This document shows positions 1-10,513 of a stretch of 64,000 nucleotides of DNA, one piece after another (the stretch's first letter is position 1; each line of letters begins with the position of its first letter). A model generated the notes under the pieces. It saw nothing but the letters and a program-made list of their open reading frames with translations. It did not search any database and was not told the DNA's origin. The stretch spans positions 5,413,837 to 5,477,836 of the forward strand of contig NZ_KI912270.1 in assembly GCF_000243415.2 (NCBI RefSeq), given 5' to 3'. The DNA is from Mycolicibacterium tusciae JS617. Lineage in GTDB: Bacteria > Actinomycetota > Actinomycetes > Mycobacteriales > Mycobacteriaceae. The position numbers and the translations under genes were made by a program.

Positions 1-1
1 A

Positions 2-418
2 CTGGCGCAGGGCACCAAGGACTACAGCACCGAGAACGCGTCGGGCGGATCATCGGGTCCGTTCTACGACGGCGTGATCTTCCACCGGGTCATCAACGGA
101 TTCATGATCCAGGGCGGCGATCCGACCGGTACCGGCCGCGGGGATGCCGGCTACAAGTTCGCCGACGAGTTCCACCCGGAACTGCAATTCGACAAGCCCT
201 ATCTGCTGGCGATGGCGAACGCCGGACCCGGCACCAACGGATCGCAGTTCTTCATCACCGTCGGCAAGACGCCGCACCTGAACCGCAAGCACACGATCTT
301 CGGTGAGGTTGTCGATCCGGAGTCGCAGAAGGTGGTCGACGCGATCGCGACGACAGCGACCGATCAGCGGGACAGGCCGACTGACCCGGTGGTCGTCGAA
401 TCAATCACCATCGCCTGA
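2..418 (+). CDS. ppiA: Peptidyl-prolyl cis-trans isomerase (cyclophilin), 5' end missing
   Basis: Cyclophilin-type isomerase that interconverts cis and trans X-Pro bonds. The frame is open from base 2, so the start codon lies before the window; 138 residues are visible. The visible part has the cyclophilin core [14 protein letters not shown] followed by the [11 protein letters not shown]...HTIFGEV segment, both hallmarks of the active-site fold. It ends at TGA 416-418. The following PH-domain gene, crgA, DUF881 gene and pabA give the same order as Rv0009-Rv0013 of M. tuberculosis, which supports ppiA. The only uncertainty is the missing N-terminus. Confidence 0.95.
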   Translation: MAQGTKDYSTENASGGSSGPFYDGVIFHRVINGFMIQGGDPTGTGRGDAGYKFADEFHPELQFDKPYLLAMANAGPGTNGSQFFITVGKTPHLNRKHTIFGEVVDPESQKVVDAIATTATDQRDRPTDPVVVESITIA

Positions 419-421
419 TCC

Positions 422-838
422 TCAGGAGCCGGCGAAGCCGGCGGCCGTTAGCGCGTCGAGCACATGCAGCGGGTCGGCTCCCAGGTCCCACCGGGTGAAC
501 ACCAGTAGCCGGTCGTCCACCGTGTCGATCTCGAGCAAGCGTGTCTTGCGGCCGATCCGGCGGAATTCCGTGATGCGGATCAGCTTGACATCGGCATGCC
601 GCAGCGTGGTTTCGCCCATCAGGCCACGGGTGACGAGGGCGTCATTTTTGATTGCCAGCTTTGGTCGTGCACGCCACGACAAACTTGCGAACACAATCAA
701 CCCGAATGCGGCAATGCCCACGAGGACCCGTCCCGGAGGGTCTGTGATCAGCGTCACAGCGCCAATAGCCAAGATCAAACCGCCCACGCCGAGCGCCGCA
801 ATGCCGACCGTCGGCGGGCTCCACTCAGTTTGCTGCAC
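422..838 (-). CDS. Membrane protein with bacterial PH domain (Rv0010c-like)
   Basis: A 138-residue protein with two hydrophobic stretches near the N-terminus (about residues 12-32 and 38-52), followed by a soluble domain of about 80 residues resembling the bacterial PH (bPH_6) family. It is convergent with ppiA, with 3 bases between the stop codons. By position and length it matches the conserved Rv0010c membrane protein between ppiA and crgA. Its biochemical role is not known to me. It presumably sits in the cytoplasmic membrane with the PH-like domain in the cytosol. Confidence 0.85.
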   Translation of the reverse strand: MQQTEWSPPTVGIAALGVGGLILAIGAVTLITDPPGRVLVGIAAFGLIVFASLSWRARPKLAIKNDALVTRGLMGETTLRHADVKLIRITEFRRIGRKTRLLEIDTVDDRLLVFTRWDLGADPLHVLDALTAAGFAGS

Positions 839-993
839 GGCGTGTCAACACCCTTTTACCGTGGCTAATGAAGTTATCCACAAGTGCTATCCCCAATGGG
901 GATGAATCACAACGGTGTGATCTGGTGAACGCAAGGTTGCCAAATGGGTAACGCACCGAACCACGGTTGAATTCATACCCCTCGTTGTGCCAC

Positions 994-1257
994 TCAGCGC
1001 CAGCGCATGGTGAGCAACAATCCAGTGATCATGAAAGCAAACGCGATCGCGTAATTCCACGGGCCCAGATCCGCCAAGAAGGGAATCGCGGAGGCCGCCA
1101 GCTGGAACACCAGCAGCCAGGCCAACCCGATCAGCATCAGGCTCACGAAGAACACGACGAACCAGACGCTTGACGGACCGGCCTTGACCTTGACCGGCGT
1201 CCGGCTCACCGGGCTGATGGTGAAGTCGTTCTTCTTACGAACCTTGGACTTGGGCAT
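994..1257 (-). CDS. crgA: Cell division protein CrgA
   Basis: An 87-residue protein with a basic start ([14 protein letters not shown]), then two transmembrane segments around residues 31-52 and 62-82. This is the standard CrgA architecture. CrgA is a small membrane protein that interacts with FtsZ, FtsQ, FtsI and CwsA and helps place the septal peptidoglycan machinery. I chose ATG at 1257 because the in-frame upstream extension to 1350 is not CrgA-like and would run into the promoter region of the divergent gene. It shares about 80 bases of upstream DNA with the divergent DUF881 gene. Confidence 0.92.
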   Translation of the reverse strand: MPKSKVRKKNDFTISPVSRTPVKVKAGPSSVWFVVFFVSLMLIGLAWLLVFQLAASAIPFLADLGPWNYAIAFAFMITGLLLTMRWR

Positions 1258-1339
1258 ACGTACCTTCGGGACAGACGGCGTCACACGGTGCGACGATGTA
1301 TCTAGCCTATCGCAGGCATCACCCGTAGGAGACCAGCCA

Positions 1340-2089
1340 ATGGCGCCCACGTCCCGCTCCGCTTGGCGGTTCGGCGTACCCGTGGTCTGCCTTCTGGCCG
1401 GGCTCCTGCTGGCTGCGACCCATCACGTCTCTGACGGCGGGGAGATCAGGCGCAGCGACGCCCCCCGGTTGGTCGACCTGGTGCGGGAAGCGCAACAGTC
1501 GGTCGATCGGCTGACCGTCGAACGCGACTCCCTGGTGAATTCACTGGACAGCCACCACGGCGGATCGCCGAGCGCAGACGCGGCGTTGGCCGCCATCACC
1601 AACAAGTCCGCCAGATTGGCCGTGGAGGCCGGCCTGGAGCCGATGCGCGGTGCCGGTCTGGTGGTGACGCTGAACGACGCTCAGCGCGACGCTGAAGGCC
1701 GTTTCCCCCGCGACGCCTCCCCCGACGACCTCGTGGTGCACCAACAGGACATCGACGCCGTTCTGAACGCACTGTGGAGCGCCGGCGCAGAAGGCATCCA
1801 GATGCAGGATCAGCGGATCATCGGCACCTCGGCGCCGCGGTGCGTCGGCAACACGCTGCTGCTCAACGGACGCACCTACAGTCCGCCGTACGTCATCACC
1901 GCGATCGGCAACGCACCTGCCATGCAGGCCGCCCTCGCCGCGGCGCCGCTGGTCACGCTCTACCGGCAGTACGTGGTGCGGTTCGGATTGGGCTACTCCG
2001 AGGAGCCCAGAGCGCAGGTGGATCTGGCGGGGTATCCCGGACCGGTGCGCATGAAGTTCGCCAAGCCCGCGGGACCCGTCGGCTATTGA
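1340..2089 (+). CDS. DUF881 family membrane-anchored protein
   Basis: A 249-residue protein with one N-terminal transmembrane segment (about residues 13-30). A short helical, probably coiled-coil stretch follows ([13 protein letters not shown]), then a DUF881 domain to the end. It matches Rv0012 by position between crgA and pabA. The start at 1340 is supported by a TAGGAG sequence ending about seven bases upstream; the longer in-frame extension to 1184 overlaps crgA. DUF881 proteins are often found near division genes in Gram-positives, but their function is not established. Confidence 0.88.
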   Translation: MAPTSRSAWRFGVPVVCLLAGLLLAATHHVSDGGEIRRSDAPRLVDLVREAQQSVDRLTVERDSLVNSLDSHHGGSPSADAALAAITNKSARLAVEAGLEPMRGAGLVVTLNDAQRDAEGRFPRDASPDDLVVHQQDIDAVLNALWSAGAEGIQMQDQRIIGTSAPRCVGNTLLLNGRTYSPPYVITAIGNAPAMQAALAAAPLVTLYRQYVVRFGLGYSEEPRAQVDLAGYPGPVRMKFAKPAGPVGY

Positions 2090-2161
2090 GCGATTTCGGC
2101 GTGCGCAGTCATGCTCACAGCGTGACCATTCACGCCGAAATCGCTCCGGTAACCTGGCCTG

Positions 2162-2866
2162 ATGCGTGTCCTGGTCGTCGACAATTACGACAGCTTCGTG
2201 TTCAACCTGGTCCAGTACCTGGGTCAGCTCGGGGTGAACGCCGAAGTCTGGCGCAACGACGACGACCGGCTGGCCACCGAGGACGACATCGCCAACGCCG
2301 CGCAAACGTTCGACGGTGTGCTGCTCTCCCCCGGGCCGGGCACTCCCGAGCGCGCAGGCGCCTCGATCCCACTTGTCAAAGCCTGTGCAGCCGCCGAGAC
2401 TCCCCTGCTCGGCGTGTGCCTGGGCCATCAGGCCATCGGCGTGGCCTTCGGCGGCACCGTCGACCGGGCACCCGAGCTGCTACACGGCAAGACCAGTTCC
2501 GTACACCACACCAACAGCGGTGTGCTGCAGGGACTTCCGGATCCATTCACAGCCACGCGCTATCACTCGCTGACCATCCTCCCCGAGACAATGCCAGCGG
2601 AACTCGAAGTGACCGCACGCACCTTCCGGGGCGAGCGAACCGAGGGGATGGATGAAGGCGGCGTCGTCATGGGTGTGCGCCACGTCGAATTGCCCATCCA
2701 CGGTGTCCAGTTCCACCCAGAGTCGATCCTGACCGAGGGGGGACACCGGATGCTGGCGAATTGGCTGGGCTATTGCGGCGCAGCGCCTGAGGAAACACTG
2801 GTGCGCCGACTGGAGGACGAAGTCGCCACCGCGGTCGTCGCGGCTACGACGCGAAACTCAGCGTGA
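2162..2866 (+). CDS. pabA: Glutamine amidotransferase subunit of aminodeoxychorismate/anthranilate synthase
   Basis: A class I glutamine amidotransferase (234 aa) that hydrolyses glutamine and passes ammonia to a PabB or TrpE partner acting on chorismate. Visible landmarks are the N-terminal VLVVDNYDSFVFNLVQYL, the oxyanion strand LLSPGPGTPE, the nucleophile elbow GVCLGHQ (Cys near residue 86) and the C-terminal catalytic VQFHPES His/Glu motif. It corresponds to Rv0013 (annotated trpG/pabA), so its partner could be either PabB (folate) or TrpE (tryptophan); neither partner is in the window. Its 3' end overlaps the convergent pknB by 23 bases. Confidence 0.93.
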   Translation: MRVLVVDNYDSFVFNLVQYLGQLGVNAEVWRNDDDRLATEDDIANAAQTFDGVLLSPGPGTPERAGASIPLVKACAAAETPLLGVCLGHQAIGVAFGGTVDRAPELLHGKTSSVHHTNSGVLQGLPDPFTATRYHSLTILPETMPAELEVTARTFRGERTEGMDEGGVVMGVRHVELPIHGVQFHPESILTEGGHRMLANWLGYCGAAPEETLVRRLEDEVATAVVAATTRNSA

Positions 2867-4718
2867 TCCGGCCGTCGTAATTCACTCCGGTGCCCGCCGA
2901 CGGGCTCTGGGTCACGACGGCGTTGGTGCGCTGGCCGCTGTTCTGAACGTCGCCGCCACGGTCGAGTACGCCTATCCAGCCCAGTGCGCGCAGCCTCGGC
3001 TCGGCGTCGGTCCAGAACTGACCTCGCAGGTCGGGCATCACGAACTGATTGCCCCGTGACACCTGCATCTGAATCACTGTGTCGATCGGAACCGTTTGTC
3101 CGGCAGGCGGATTGGTACCAAGTAACTGCCCGGCCGGAAGTGTGCTGTCGACCTCGACCGGCACACTCTTGGTGAAGCCCGACGCCGTCAGAATCTGCAT
3201 GGCGCTCTCTTGCGCCTGCCCCTTCACATCGGGGATCGGGCGAGTCTCCGGGCCTGCGCCCAGCACGATGGTGACCTCGTTGGTGATCGCCGACGTCTGG
3301 TTGACGGGGGGGTTGGTGCCGAGAACCTTGTCCTTCATCTCTGGTGTCGACGGCGACGAGGACGGCCGGAAGTTCTCGAACCCCGCATCGGTGAGCTTCT
3401 CCACAGCGTCGTCGTAGCTGAGGTTCCTGACGTCGGGAATCTCGCGCTGCTCGGGGCCGGTCGACACGCTGATGGTGATCTCGTCGCCGGCGTCGACCGA
3501 CGAGTTGGCGGCCGGGTCGGTACCGATCACATGGTCGGGCGGGACGTTGGAGTCCGGCTTCTGCTGGGTGCGGGTCCTGAAGCCGCGGTTCTGCAGCTCG
3601 GCGACCGCGTCGGCCGACACCTTGCCGCTCACGTCGGGCACTGCAACGTCGCGGGTGCCGCCGCCGGTCATGTTGATCGCCAGCGTCACCACGACGGTCA
3701 GCACGGCCAGCACGGCGACGGCGATGAGCCACCGGCCGATCGAGCCGCGCTTTTCCCGTTCGAAGTACTGCGGCTGCGCGCGTCCCACAGCGTCGATGGG
3801 GGCGGTCCGGTGATCGCCCGGCTCAGCCGACATCAGCGAGCTGCGCTCGGCGTCGGTGAACACCTTCGGCGCATCGGGCTGTTCGCCACTGTGCACCTTG
3901 ACCAGGTCGGTACGCATCTCCGCCGCGGTCTGATACCGGTTGTCGGGATTCTTGGCCAGCGCCTTGAGCACGACAGCATCGAGCTCGGGGGAGATGCCCT
4001 CGTGGCGCTGCGACGGCGCTATCGGATCTTCTCGGACGTGCTGATACGCCACTGCGACAGGCGAATCACCAACGAAAGGTGGCTCGCCGGTGAGCATTTC
4101 GTACAGCACGCAGCCCAGCGAGTACACGTCGGAGCGGGCGTCGACCTTCTCACCGCGCGCCTGTTCGGGGGATAGATATTGCGCGGTGCCGATCACGGCT
4201 GCGGTCTGGGTGACGTTGTTGGCGTCGGCGAGTGCGCGTGCGATGCCGAAGTCCATCACCTTGACCGCGCCGGCGTTGCTGATCATGATGTTCGCGGGTT
4301 TGACGTCGCGGTGGATGATCCCGTGCTGGTGGCTGAAGTTCAGCGCCTGGCACGCATCGGCGATGACCTCGATGGCCCGGCGCGGCTCCATCGGCCCGTC
4401 GGTGTGCACGATATCGCGCAGCGTGACGCCCTCGACGTACTCCATCACGATGTAGGGCAGGGGACCGTTGGGGGTCTCGGCCTCACCTGTGTCGTAGACC
4501 GCGACGATGGCGGGGTGGTTCAGCGCGGCGGCGTTCTGCGCCTCGCGGCGGAACCTCAGGTAGAAGCTCGGATCGCGGGCCAGGTCCGCGCGCAGCACCT
4601 TGACCGCCACGTCGCGGTGCAACCGCTGATCGCGCGCCAAATGGACTTCGGACATGCCGCCGAAGCCGAGGATGTCGCCGAGTTCGTACCGGTCGGACAG
4701 GTGTTGCGGGGTTGTCAT
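2844..4718 (-). CDS. pknB: Ser/Thr protein kinase PknB with four PASTA domains
   Basis: A 624-residue transmembrane Hanks-type kinase. The kinase domain fills about residues 10-275 with the Gly loop [22 protein letters not shown] catalytic loop, DFGIAR, and an activation loop with the TQT phosphorylation segment followed by [11 protein letters not shown] juxtamembrane linker, a transmembrane helix near residue 330 and four extracellular PASTA repeats follow; in homologues these sense muropeptides and lipid II. It phosphorylates division and wall-synthesis proteins and FhaA/FhaB. The start at 4718 forms an ATGA overlap with the pknA stop and matches the known MTTP N-terminus. It is last in the fhaB-pstP-rodA-pbpA-pknA-pknB operon. 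Confidence 0.97.
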   Translation of the reverse strand: MTTPQHLSDRYELGDILGFGGMSEVHLARDQRLHRDVAVKVLRADLARDPSFYLRFRREAQNAAALNHPAIVAVYDTGEAETPNGPLPYIVMEYVEGVTLRDIVHTDGPMEPRRAIEVIADACQALNFSHQHGIIHRDVKPANIMISNAGAVKVMDFGIARALADANNVTQTAAVIGTAQYLSPEQARGEKVDARSDVYSLGCVLYEMLTGEPPFVGDSPVAVAYQHVREDPIAPSQRHEGISPELDAVVLKALAKNPDNRYQTAAEMRTDLVKVHSGEQPDAPKVFTDAERSSLMSAEPGDHRTAPIDAVGRAQPQYFEREKRGSIGRWLIAVAVLAVLTVVVTLAINMTGGGTRDVAVPDVSGKVSADAVAELQNRGFRTRTQQKPDSNVPPDHVIGTDPAANSSVDAGDEITISVSTGPEQREIPDVRNLSYDDAVEKLTDAGFENFRPSSSPSTPEMKDKVLGTNPPVNQTSAITNEVTIVLGAGPETRPIPDVKGQAQESAMQILTASGFTKSVPVEVDSTLPAGQLLGTNPPAGQTVPIDTVIQMQVSRGNQFVMPDLRGQFWTDAEPRLRALGWIGVLDRGGDVQNSGQRTNAVVTQSPSAGTGVNYDGRITLSFAS

Positions 4719-6061
4719 TGCCATGTCTGTTCTGGTGTTGAGGGCCGCTGGCCGTCCGGCTCCGTGAGCGGGGGTGTCACCTGCACCGTTGCCGGGGACG
4801 CGAACGCATTGATTCGGGTTACCCCGAATTCTGCCCCACCATCACCGACGGGTTCCCGTTCGGTCTGACCAGGCATCGCTGTCGGCGAATACGGGGTGGT
4901 CTCGGTGATGGTGTTGGTGATCGTCGGCGACGACGGCTGCTCCTGGTCTTTACGGTCCTGGGCGTTCAGCACGATGAGTATCGCGATGACGATCGCGAGG
5001 GCGCCGAGCACGCCGGCCGCCCACAGCAGTGCCCGCTGACCGGAGGAGAATGTGCCGCGCGACGGCGCCGGGGGAGGGCGATGGCTTCCGGTGGCCGGGC
5101 GCGGCCGGGCGGCGGTGACCTGGGTACGTCCGGTCAGGTCCGCGACGGCGCGCGCCTGGGCTGCCGACGGCACCGACGCGGGCGTTGCCCGTCCGAGTGT
5201 CGGTGCCTGGTTAGGCCTCGGCGGACGGCGGCCCGACCGGACAGCGGCAACCGCGTCGGCGAACAGGCCGCCCGAGCGGTACCGCATACCCGGGTTCTTG
5301 ACCAGCGAGATCTCGATAAGCTCGCGCACATTGGGCGGCAGATCGGCGGGCAGCGGCGGCGGGGTCTCCTTGATGTGTTTCATCGCCACGGTCAGCGCAC
5401 CATCTCCGGTGAACGGCCGTTTGCCCGAAAGGGATTCGTAGCCAACGACCCCCAGGGCGTACACATCGCTGGCCGCGGTGGCGTCGTGGCCGAGGGCTTG
5501 TTCGGGGGCGATGTACTGAGCGGTGCCCATCACCATGCCGGTCTGGGTCACCGGGGCGGCGTCGACAGCCTTGGCGATGCCGAAGTCGGTGAGTTTCACC
5601 GTCCCGGTCGGTGTGATGAGGATGTTGCCGGGCTTGACGTCGCGGTGCACCAGGCCTGCGGTGTGCGCGACCTGAAGGGCACGGCCGGTCTGCTCGAGCA
5701 TGTCCAAGGCGTGGCGAAGCGACAGTCGGCCGGTGCGCTTGAGCACGGAATTCAGTGGCTCGCCGTTGACGAGTTCCATCACCAGGTAAGCGGTGCGGCC
5801 CTCACCGTCCATATCGGTCTCGCCGTAGTCGTACACACCGGCGATGCCGGGATGGTTGAGCATCGCGACCGTGCGTGCCTCGGCGCGGAACCGTTCGACG
5901 AACTCGGCGTCCTCGGAATACTCGGCCTTGAGCACCTTCACTGCGACGCGGCGTCCCAGCCGGGAGTCGACGCCTTCCCAGACCTGGCCCATGCCGCCGG
6001 TGGCGATCAGCCGCTGAAGCCGGTAGCGGCCCGACAGGGTCACTCCTACGCGGGGGCTCAT
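4715..6061 (-). CDS. pknA: Ser/Thr protein kinase PknA
   Basis: A 448-residue kinase that controls cell shape and division. The kinase domain covers about residues 12-275 (Gly loop [45 protein letters not shown]). A Pro/Arg-rich linker and a single transmembrane helix ([19 protein letters not shown]) follow, then a short extracellular tail without PASTA repeats. ATGA overlaps link it to pbpA upstream and pknB downstream, implying translational coupling. In M. tuberculosis PknA and PknB phosphorylate each other and many division proteins. Confidence 0.96.
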   Translation of the reverse strand: MSPRVGVTLSGRYRLQRLIATGGMGQVWEGVDSRLGRRVAVKVLKAEYSEDAEFVERFRAEARTVAMLNHPGIAGVYDYGETDMDGEGRTAYLVMELVNGEPLNSVLKRTGRLSLRHALDMLEQTGRALQVAHTAGLVHRDVKPGNILITPTGTVKLTDFGIAKAVDAAPVTQTGMVMGTAQYIAPEQALGHDATAASDVYALGVVGYESLSGKRPFTGDGALTVAMKHIKETPPPLPADLPPNVRELIEISLVKNPGMRYRSGGLFADAVAAVRSGRRPPRPNQAPTLGRATPASVPSAAQARAVADLTGRTQVTAARPRPATGSHRPPPAPSRGTFSSGQRALLWAAGVLGALAIVIAILIVLNAQDRKDQEQPSSPTITNTITETTPYSPTAMPGQTEREPVGDGGAEFGVTRINAFASPATVQVTPPLTEPDGQRPSTPEQTWQ

Positions 6062-7533
6062 GTTCCCTCCCGCAACGCTGCTGCAATCGTGGCGCGGCCA
6101 ATGGGTGCGGCCAGCACTCCTCCGGTGGCTGACAATCGGTCGCCACCGTTCTCGACCAGCACGGCGACGGCGACCTTGGGTGCCTGAGCTGGGGCGAATG
6201 CGATATACCAGGCATGCGGCGGAGTGTTGCGCGGATCGGTGCCGTGCTCCGCAGTGCCGGTCTTCGAAGCGATCTGCACGCCGGCGATGGCTCCCTTCTG
6301 CTGCGTTGCCTGCTCAGCGGCGACCATCAGATCCGTCAGTGTATCGGCGACCTGCTGCGGCACCGCTCGCCGCTCTTCCTGCGGCGCCGCAGTCCCGATA
6401 TTGGCAAGGTCGGATCCCTTAAGGCTATCGACCAGGTATGGCCGCATCGTCACCCCGCCGTTTGCGATGGTCGCGGCGACAGATGCGTTCTGCAGAGGTG
6501 TCACCGCGACGTCCTTTTGGCCGATGCTCGACATGCCCAGCGCCGCGTCGTCGGGAATGGGCCCGACGGTCGACTCGACCACCTGAAGCGGGATCATCGG
6601 AGTAGGAGTGTCCAGTCCGAATGACGACGCCGCGGACCGCAAGGCGTCCCGCCCGGTGTCGAGGCCCAGCTGGACGAAGGCCGTGTTGCAGGATTTCGCG
6701 AATGCCTGACGCAGCGTGGTCGTCGGGGCCCCGCCACACGTGGAGCCGTCGAAGTTCTCCAGTGTTGCGGTGCTGTCGGGCAATGGGATTCGAGCCGCAG
6801 CGGTGAGTTGGGTGTTCTCGGTCGCGCCGTGCTGAAGCGCGGCCGCGGTGGTGATGACCTTGAAAGTGGAGCCGGGCGGGTACGTTTCGGAGATCGCGCG
6901 GTTCAGCAGCGGTGAATCGGGGTCGTCGCGCAACTTCTCCCAGGCGGTCGACTGCTCGTCCGTATTGTGCGTGGCCAGCAGGTTGGGGTCGTACGACGGT
7001 GATGAAACCATCGCGAGAATCTTGCCGGTGGACGGCTCGAGTGCCACCACCGAGCCCTTGCACGGACCGCCGCAGCCGTCCTTCATCGCGTCCCAGGCCG
7101 CCTGCTGCACTTGGGGTTTGATGGTGGTGTCGACGTTTCCGCCGCGGGGATCACGGCCGGTGAAGAAGTCTGCGAGTCGCCGCCCGAACAGGCGCTGGTC
7201 GGAGCCGTTGAGGACGGTGTCCTCGGCGCGCTCCAGTCCGGTGCTCGAATATTGCAATGAGTAGAAGCCGGTGACGGGCGCATACGCGTACGGGTTCGGG
7301 TACACGCGGAGGAAGCGGAAGCGCCCATTCGTCGACACGGAATACGCCAGGAGCTGACCGCCGGCCGAAATCTGGCCGCGCTGACGCGAATACTCGTCGA
7401 GCAGCACGCGCTGGTTGCGTGGATCGGAGCGCAGGCCGTCAGCGGTGAATACCTGGGTGAGCGTGGCGTTGGCAAGCAGCAACACGACCAGGACCATCAC
7501 CGAGATGGAGATGCGGCGCAGCGAGGTGTTCAT
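6058..7533 (-). CDS. pbpA: Class B penicillin-binding protein PbpA (transpeptidase)
   Basis: A 491-residue monofunctional D,D-transpeptidase that crosslinks peptidoglycan and partners with RodA. It has an N-terminal signal anchor (about residues 8-26), a PBP dimerisation region, and the transpeptidase signatures: GSTFK (catalytic Ser), SCN and [10 protein letters not shown] set the start at 7533, where ATG overlaps the rodA stop by four bases. A longer in-frame reading to 7686 lies inside rodA and has no support. Position between rodA and pknA matches Rv0016c. Confidence 0.96.
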   Translation of the reverse strand: MNTSLRRISISVMVLVVLLLANATLTQVFTADGLRSDPRNQRVLLDEYSRQRGQISAGGQLLAYSVSTNGRFRFLRVYPNPYAYAPVTGFYSLQYSSTGLERAEDTVLNGSDQRLFGRRLADFFTGRDPRGGNVDTTIKPQVQQAAWDAMKDGCGGPCKGSVVALEPSTGKILAMVSSPSYDPNLLATHNTDEQSTAWEKLRDDPDSPLLNRAISETYPPGSTFKVITTAAALQHGATENTQLTAAARIPLPDSTATLENFDGSTCGGAPTTTLRQAFAKSCNTAFVQLGLDTGRDALRSAASSFGLDTPTPMIPLQVVESTVGPIPDDAALGMSSIGQKDVAVTPLQNASVAATIANGGVTMRPYLVDSLKGSDLANIGTAAPQEERRAVPQQVADTLTDLMVAAEQATQQKGAIAGVQIASKTGTAEHGTDPRNTPPHAWYIAFAPAQAPKVAVAVLVENGGDRLSATGGVLAAPIGRATIAAALREGT

Positions 7534-8942
7534 ACCTTCTCGATCACCTCGGTGCTCACCGCCGCGATCGGCGTCGCCGCCTGCGGGGTGGTGACGATGG
7601 GGCGCCGCGCCGAATGGGATATCCGGACCAGGATCCCGAGCAGCAGGTAGTTCGCCAGCAGTGACGAACCCCCGTAGGACATCCATGGCGTGGTGAGCCC
7701 GGTCAGCGGGATCAGCTTGGTCACGCCGCCCACCACAATGAACAGTTGGATTGCCAGCGTCGAGGCCAGTCCGGCGGCGAGCAGCTTGCCGAAGCTGTCG
7801 CGCACCGCGAGCGCTGTGCGAAGCCCGCGGATGATCAGGATCGTGTACAGCATCAGGACAGCGGCCAGGCCCACGAGGCCGAGTTCCTCACCGATGGCGG
7901 CGATGATGAAGTCTGTCGACGCGGCGGGCACGGTGCCGGGCTGCCCGTTGCCCAGACCGGTACCGAAGATTCCACCGGTGGCGAAGCTGAACATCGACTG
8001 CACCATCTGATAACCGGCGCCCTCAGGGTCGGCGAACGGGTCGAGCCAGTTCTGCACGCGGACCTGGACGTGATCGAAAAGGTAATACGCCGCAATACTT
8101 CCCGCGGCGAACAGCCCCAACCCGATGACCACCCAACTCAACCGGTCGGTCGCTATGTAGACCATGACCAGAAATGATGCGTACAGCAGCAGCGAGGTGC
8201 CGAGGTCCTTCTCGAAGATCATCACGCCGACCGAAGCGACCCACGCCGCCAGCAGGGGTGCGAGGTCACGGGGTCGGGGGAGGTCCATGCCGAGGAAGTG
8301 CTTGCCCGCGCTGGTGAACACGCTTCGCTTGGACACCAGCACCGAGGCGAAAAAGATGAGCAGCAGGATCTTCGAGAACTCGGCAGGCTGAATCGAGAAG
8401 CCCGGCAACCGAATCCAGATCTTCGCGCCGTTCTGCTCGGACATCGACCTGGGGAGTACCGCCGGAATGATCAACAGGATCAGGCCGGTGAGCCCACACA
8501 CGTAGCCGTACCGCGCAAGCATGCGGTGGTCGCGCAAGAGAATGACGACCAGCGAAAAGCCGATGACGCCAACGAGGGTCCACAGCATCTGCTGGTCGGC
8601 GGTGCCGCCGAGGCCACGCTGGATGAGTACGCCCTCGGCGAGGTCCAGGCGGTGAATCATCACCAACCCCAGCCCGTTCAGCAGCGCGACCACCGGAAGC
8701 AGCAGCGGGTCGGCGTACGGCGCGAACCGCCGCACCGCGAGATGCGCACCGGCGAACAGGGCCAGGTACGCGACGGCATACTGCGCGAGATCCCAACGCA
8801 GACCTTGTTCCTGGTTGGCCTCGACGAGCAGCAGGGCCACTGTGGTGATGATCGCGGCGAAGCCGAGGAGGAACAATTCGGCGTTACGCCTGTTCGGCAT
8901 CGGGGGAGTGACGGCCACGGGTGATTGCGGCTGCGTCGTCAT
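7530..8942 (-). CDS. rodA: SEDS peptidoglycan glycosyltransferase RodA
   Basis: A 470-residue polytopic membrane protein of the FtsW/RodA/SpoVE (SEDS) family with about ten to twelve hydrophobic segments, which polymerises lipid II into glycan strands. The conserved late segment with FGTGLGNG and the ending LTTPWMSYGGSSLLANYLLLGILVRIS are typical of the family. ATGA overlaps join it to pstP upstream and pbpA downstream; RodA with its class B PBP forms the polymerase/crosslinking pair. Confidence 0.96.
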   Translation of the reverse strand: MTTQPQSPVAVTPPMPNRRNAELFLLGFAAIITTVALLLVEANQEQGLRWDLAQYAVAYLALFAGAHLAVRRFAPYADPLLLPVVALLNGLGLVMIHRLDLAEGVLIQRGLGGTADQQMLWTLVGVIGFSLVVILLRDHRMLARYGYVCGLTGLILLIIPAVLPRSMSEQNGAKIWIRLPGFSIQPAEFSKILLLIFFASVLVSKRSVFTSAGKHFLGMDLPRPRDLAPLLAAWVASVGVMIFEKDLGTSLLLYASFLVMVYIATDRLSWVVIGLGLFAAGSIAAYYLFDHVQVRVQNWLDPFADPEGAGYQMVQSMFSFATGGIFGTGLGNGQPGTVPAASTDFIIAAIGEELGLVGLAAVLMLYTILIIRGLRTALAVRDSFGKLLAAGLASTLAIQLFIVVGGVTKLIPLTGLTTPWMSYGGSSLLANYLLLGILVRISHSARRPIVTTPQAATPIAAVSTEVIEKV

Positions 8943-10513
8943 GACAATTCCCGGCAGTTCGTCCCGGGTTCCTGCGGCGGCGGGGGCAGTGCGGTGACGG
9001 TCTGGTCCGGCAGCGGCGCTGGAGGTGCGGGCGACGGTGGAGACGCAGGCGAGGGTGACGAGGCATCGGGCGGCGCGGGGGGAGCCGGCTTCGTCACCGT
9101 CCGCGGCGTTTCCGGCGCTGGCGTGCCCTCCGTCGGCTGGCCCGTTGTCGTGTTGTCCGGTGAAGTGTTGGGCACACCAGGCGAATTCGACGGGTCCGGC
9201 GAATGGGGGACCGCACTGGGGCGCGGCGACGGTGGCGGAGTTGTCGGCGGCGGTAGACAGACCGGCAGCACCGAACCTTGGGCGAGCTTGTTGATCTGGA
9301 CGATGGCGTCGTCCTCGGAGCCGGTCGGCAGGCCCGCCTCAACCTGCGCCCTTTCGGCCTCTTTCAGGTCTGTGACGCGAAAGAGCTGGCAGCCGGACGG
9401 CGCTTGGCCCGGCGCGATGAGGTTGAGGTCGTTTCGGTCTGTCAGGCAACCATGTCGGTACGTCTCCTGCATCGACAGGCCGAGGATGGACCCGGGCACA
9501 CCGCGCATGATCGACACGATGCCGTCATGCGCGGTGACGTAGTAGTTGCTGCGCACGATCTCGCGCCCGATTACCAGGCCGGCAACCACCACCAAAATCA
9601 AAAGCGCGGCGGCGATGAATATTCGCCGCCGCGAGCGCGGTGCACGGACCGGCTCCTGAGGAGGCGGTTCGACACGTTTGGCTACGTTGCGCCGCGGGTT
9701 GAACGCGGATGCGCGGCCCGCCGCCGTGTTGGGCGGCACGGTCTGGTCGTCGTCACCGGATACGGCCCCCGCAAGGATGGGCTGAGTCTGGCCGTAGTCG
9801 TAGTCGACGACGTCAGCCACCACCACCGTCACGTTGTCGGGTCCACCGCCGCGCAGCGCCAATTCGATTAGGCGGTCTGCACTTTCGGCCGTATCGGGGA
9901 TCTGCAGCGCCTCGAGGATGGTCTCGTGACTGACCGGATCGGACAGACCGTCCGAGCACAGCAGGTAACGGTCCCCGGCGCGTGCCTCGCGCATGATCAG
10001 GGTCGGCTCCACCTCGTGACCGGTGAGCGCGCGCATGATCAGTGACCGCTGCGGATGGCTGTGCGCCTCCTCGAGCGTGATGCGGCCCTCGTCGACCAGG
10101 GTCTGGACGAACGTGTCGTCCTTGGTGATCTGGCTGAGCTCACCGTCGCGGAGTAGATAGCCGCGAGAGTCGCCGACGTGGACAAGTCCAAGACGATTGC
10201 CCGCGAACAAGATCGCGGTCAACGTGGTGCCCATGCCCTCGAGCTCGGGGTCGGCCTCGACTTGGGCCGCGATCGCGGAGTTGCCGTCGCGGACCGCGGT
10301 GTCGAGCTTGCTCAACAGGTCGCCGCCGGGCTCGTCGTCATCGAGGTGGGCCAGCGCCGCGATCACCAGCTGGGAGGCGACCTCGCCGGCTGCATGACCG
10401 CCCATGCCGTCGGCGAGCGCGAGTAGCCGCGCGCCGGCGTAGACGGAGTCCTCGTTGTTAGCGCGGACGAGGCCGCGGTCGCTGCGCGCGGCGTATCTGA
10501 GCACCAGTGTCAC
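8939..10513 (-). CDS. pstP: PP2C-type Ser/Thr protein phosphatase PstP
   Basis: A 524-residue membrane-anchored metal-dependent phosphatase that reverses PknA and PknB phosphorylation. The PP2C domain (about residues 1-240) shows the metal ligands in DGMGGHAAGE, GDSRGYLL and CSDGLSD, and the DNVTVVVADV closing strand. A single transmembrane helix lies around residues 300-320. An extracellular domain follows and ends in a long Pro/Ser/Thr-rich tail, longer in low-complexity sequence than I expect for the family. The GTG start overlaps the fhaB stop by four bases. Confidence 0.95.
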   Translation of the reverse strand: MTLVLRYAARSDRGLVRANNEDSVYAGARLLALADGMGGHAAGEVASQLVIAALAHLDDDEPGGDLLSKLDTAVRDGNSAIAAQVEADPELEGMGTTLTAILFAGNRLGLVHVGDSRGYLLRDGELSQITKDDTFVQTLVDEGRITLEEAHSHPQRSLIMRALTGHEVEPTLIMREARAGDRYLLCSDGLSDPVSHETILEALQIPDTAESADRLIELALRGGGPDNVTVVVADVVDYDYGQTQPILAGAVSGDDDQTVPPNTAAGRASAFNPRRNVAKRVEPPPQEPVRAPRSRRRIFIAAALLILVVVAGLVIGREIVRSNYYVTAHDGIVSIMRGVPGSILGLSMQETYRHGCLTDRNDLNLIAPGQAPSGCQLFRVTDLKEAERAQVEAGLPTGSEDDAIVQINKLAQGSVLPVCLPPPTTPPPSPRPSAVPHSPDPSNSPGVPNTSPDNTTTGQPTEGTPAPETPRTVTKPAPPAPPDASSPSPASPPSPAPPAPLPDQTVTALPPPPQEPGTNCRELS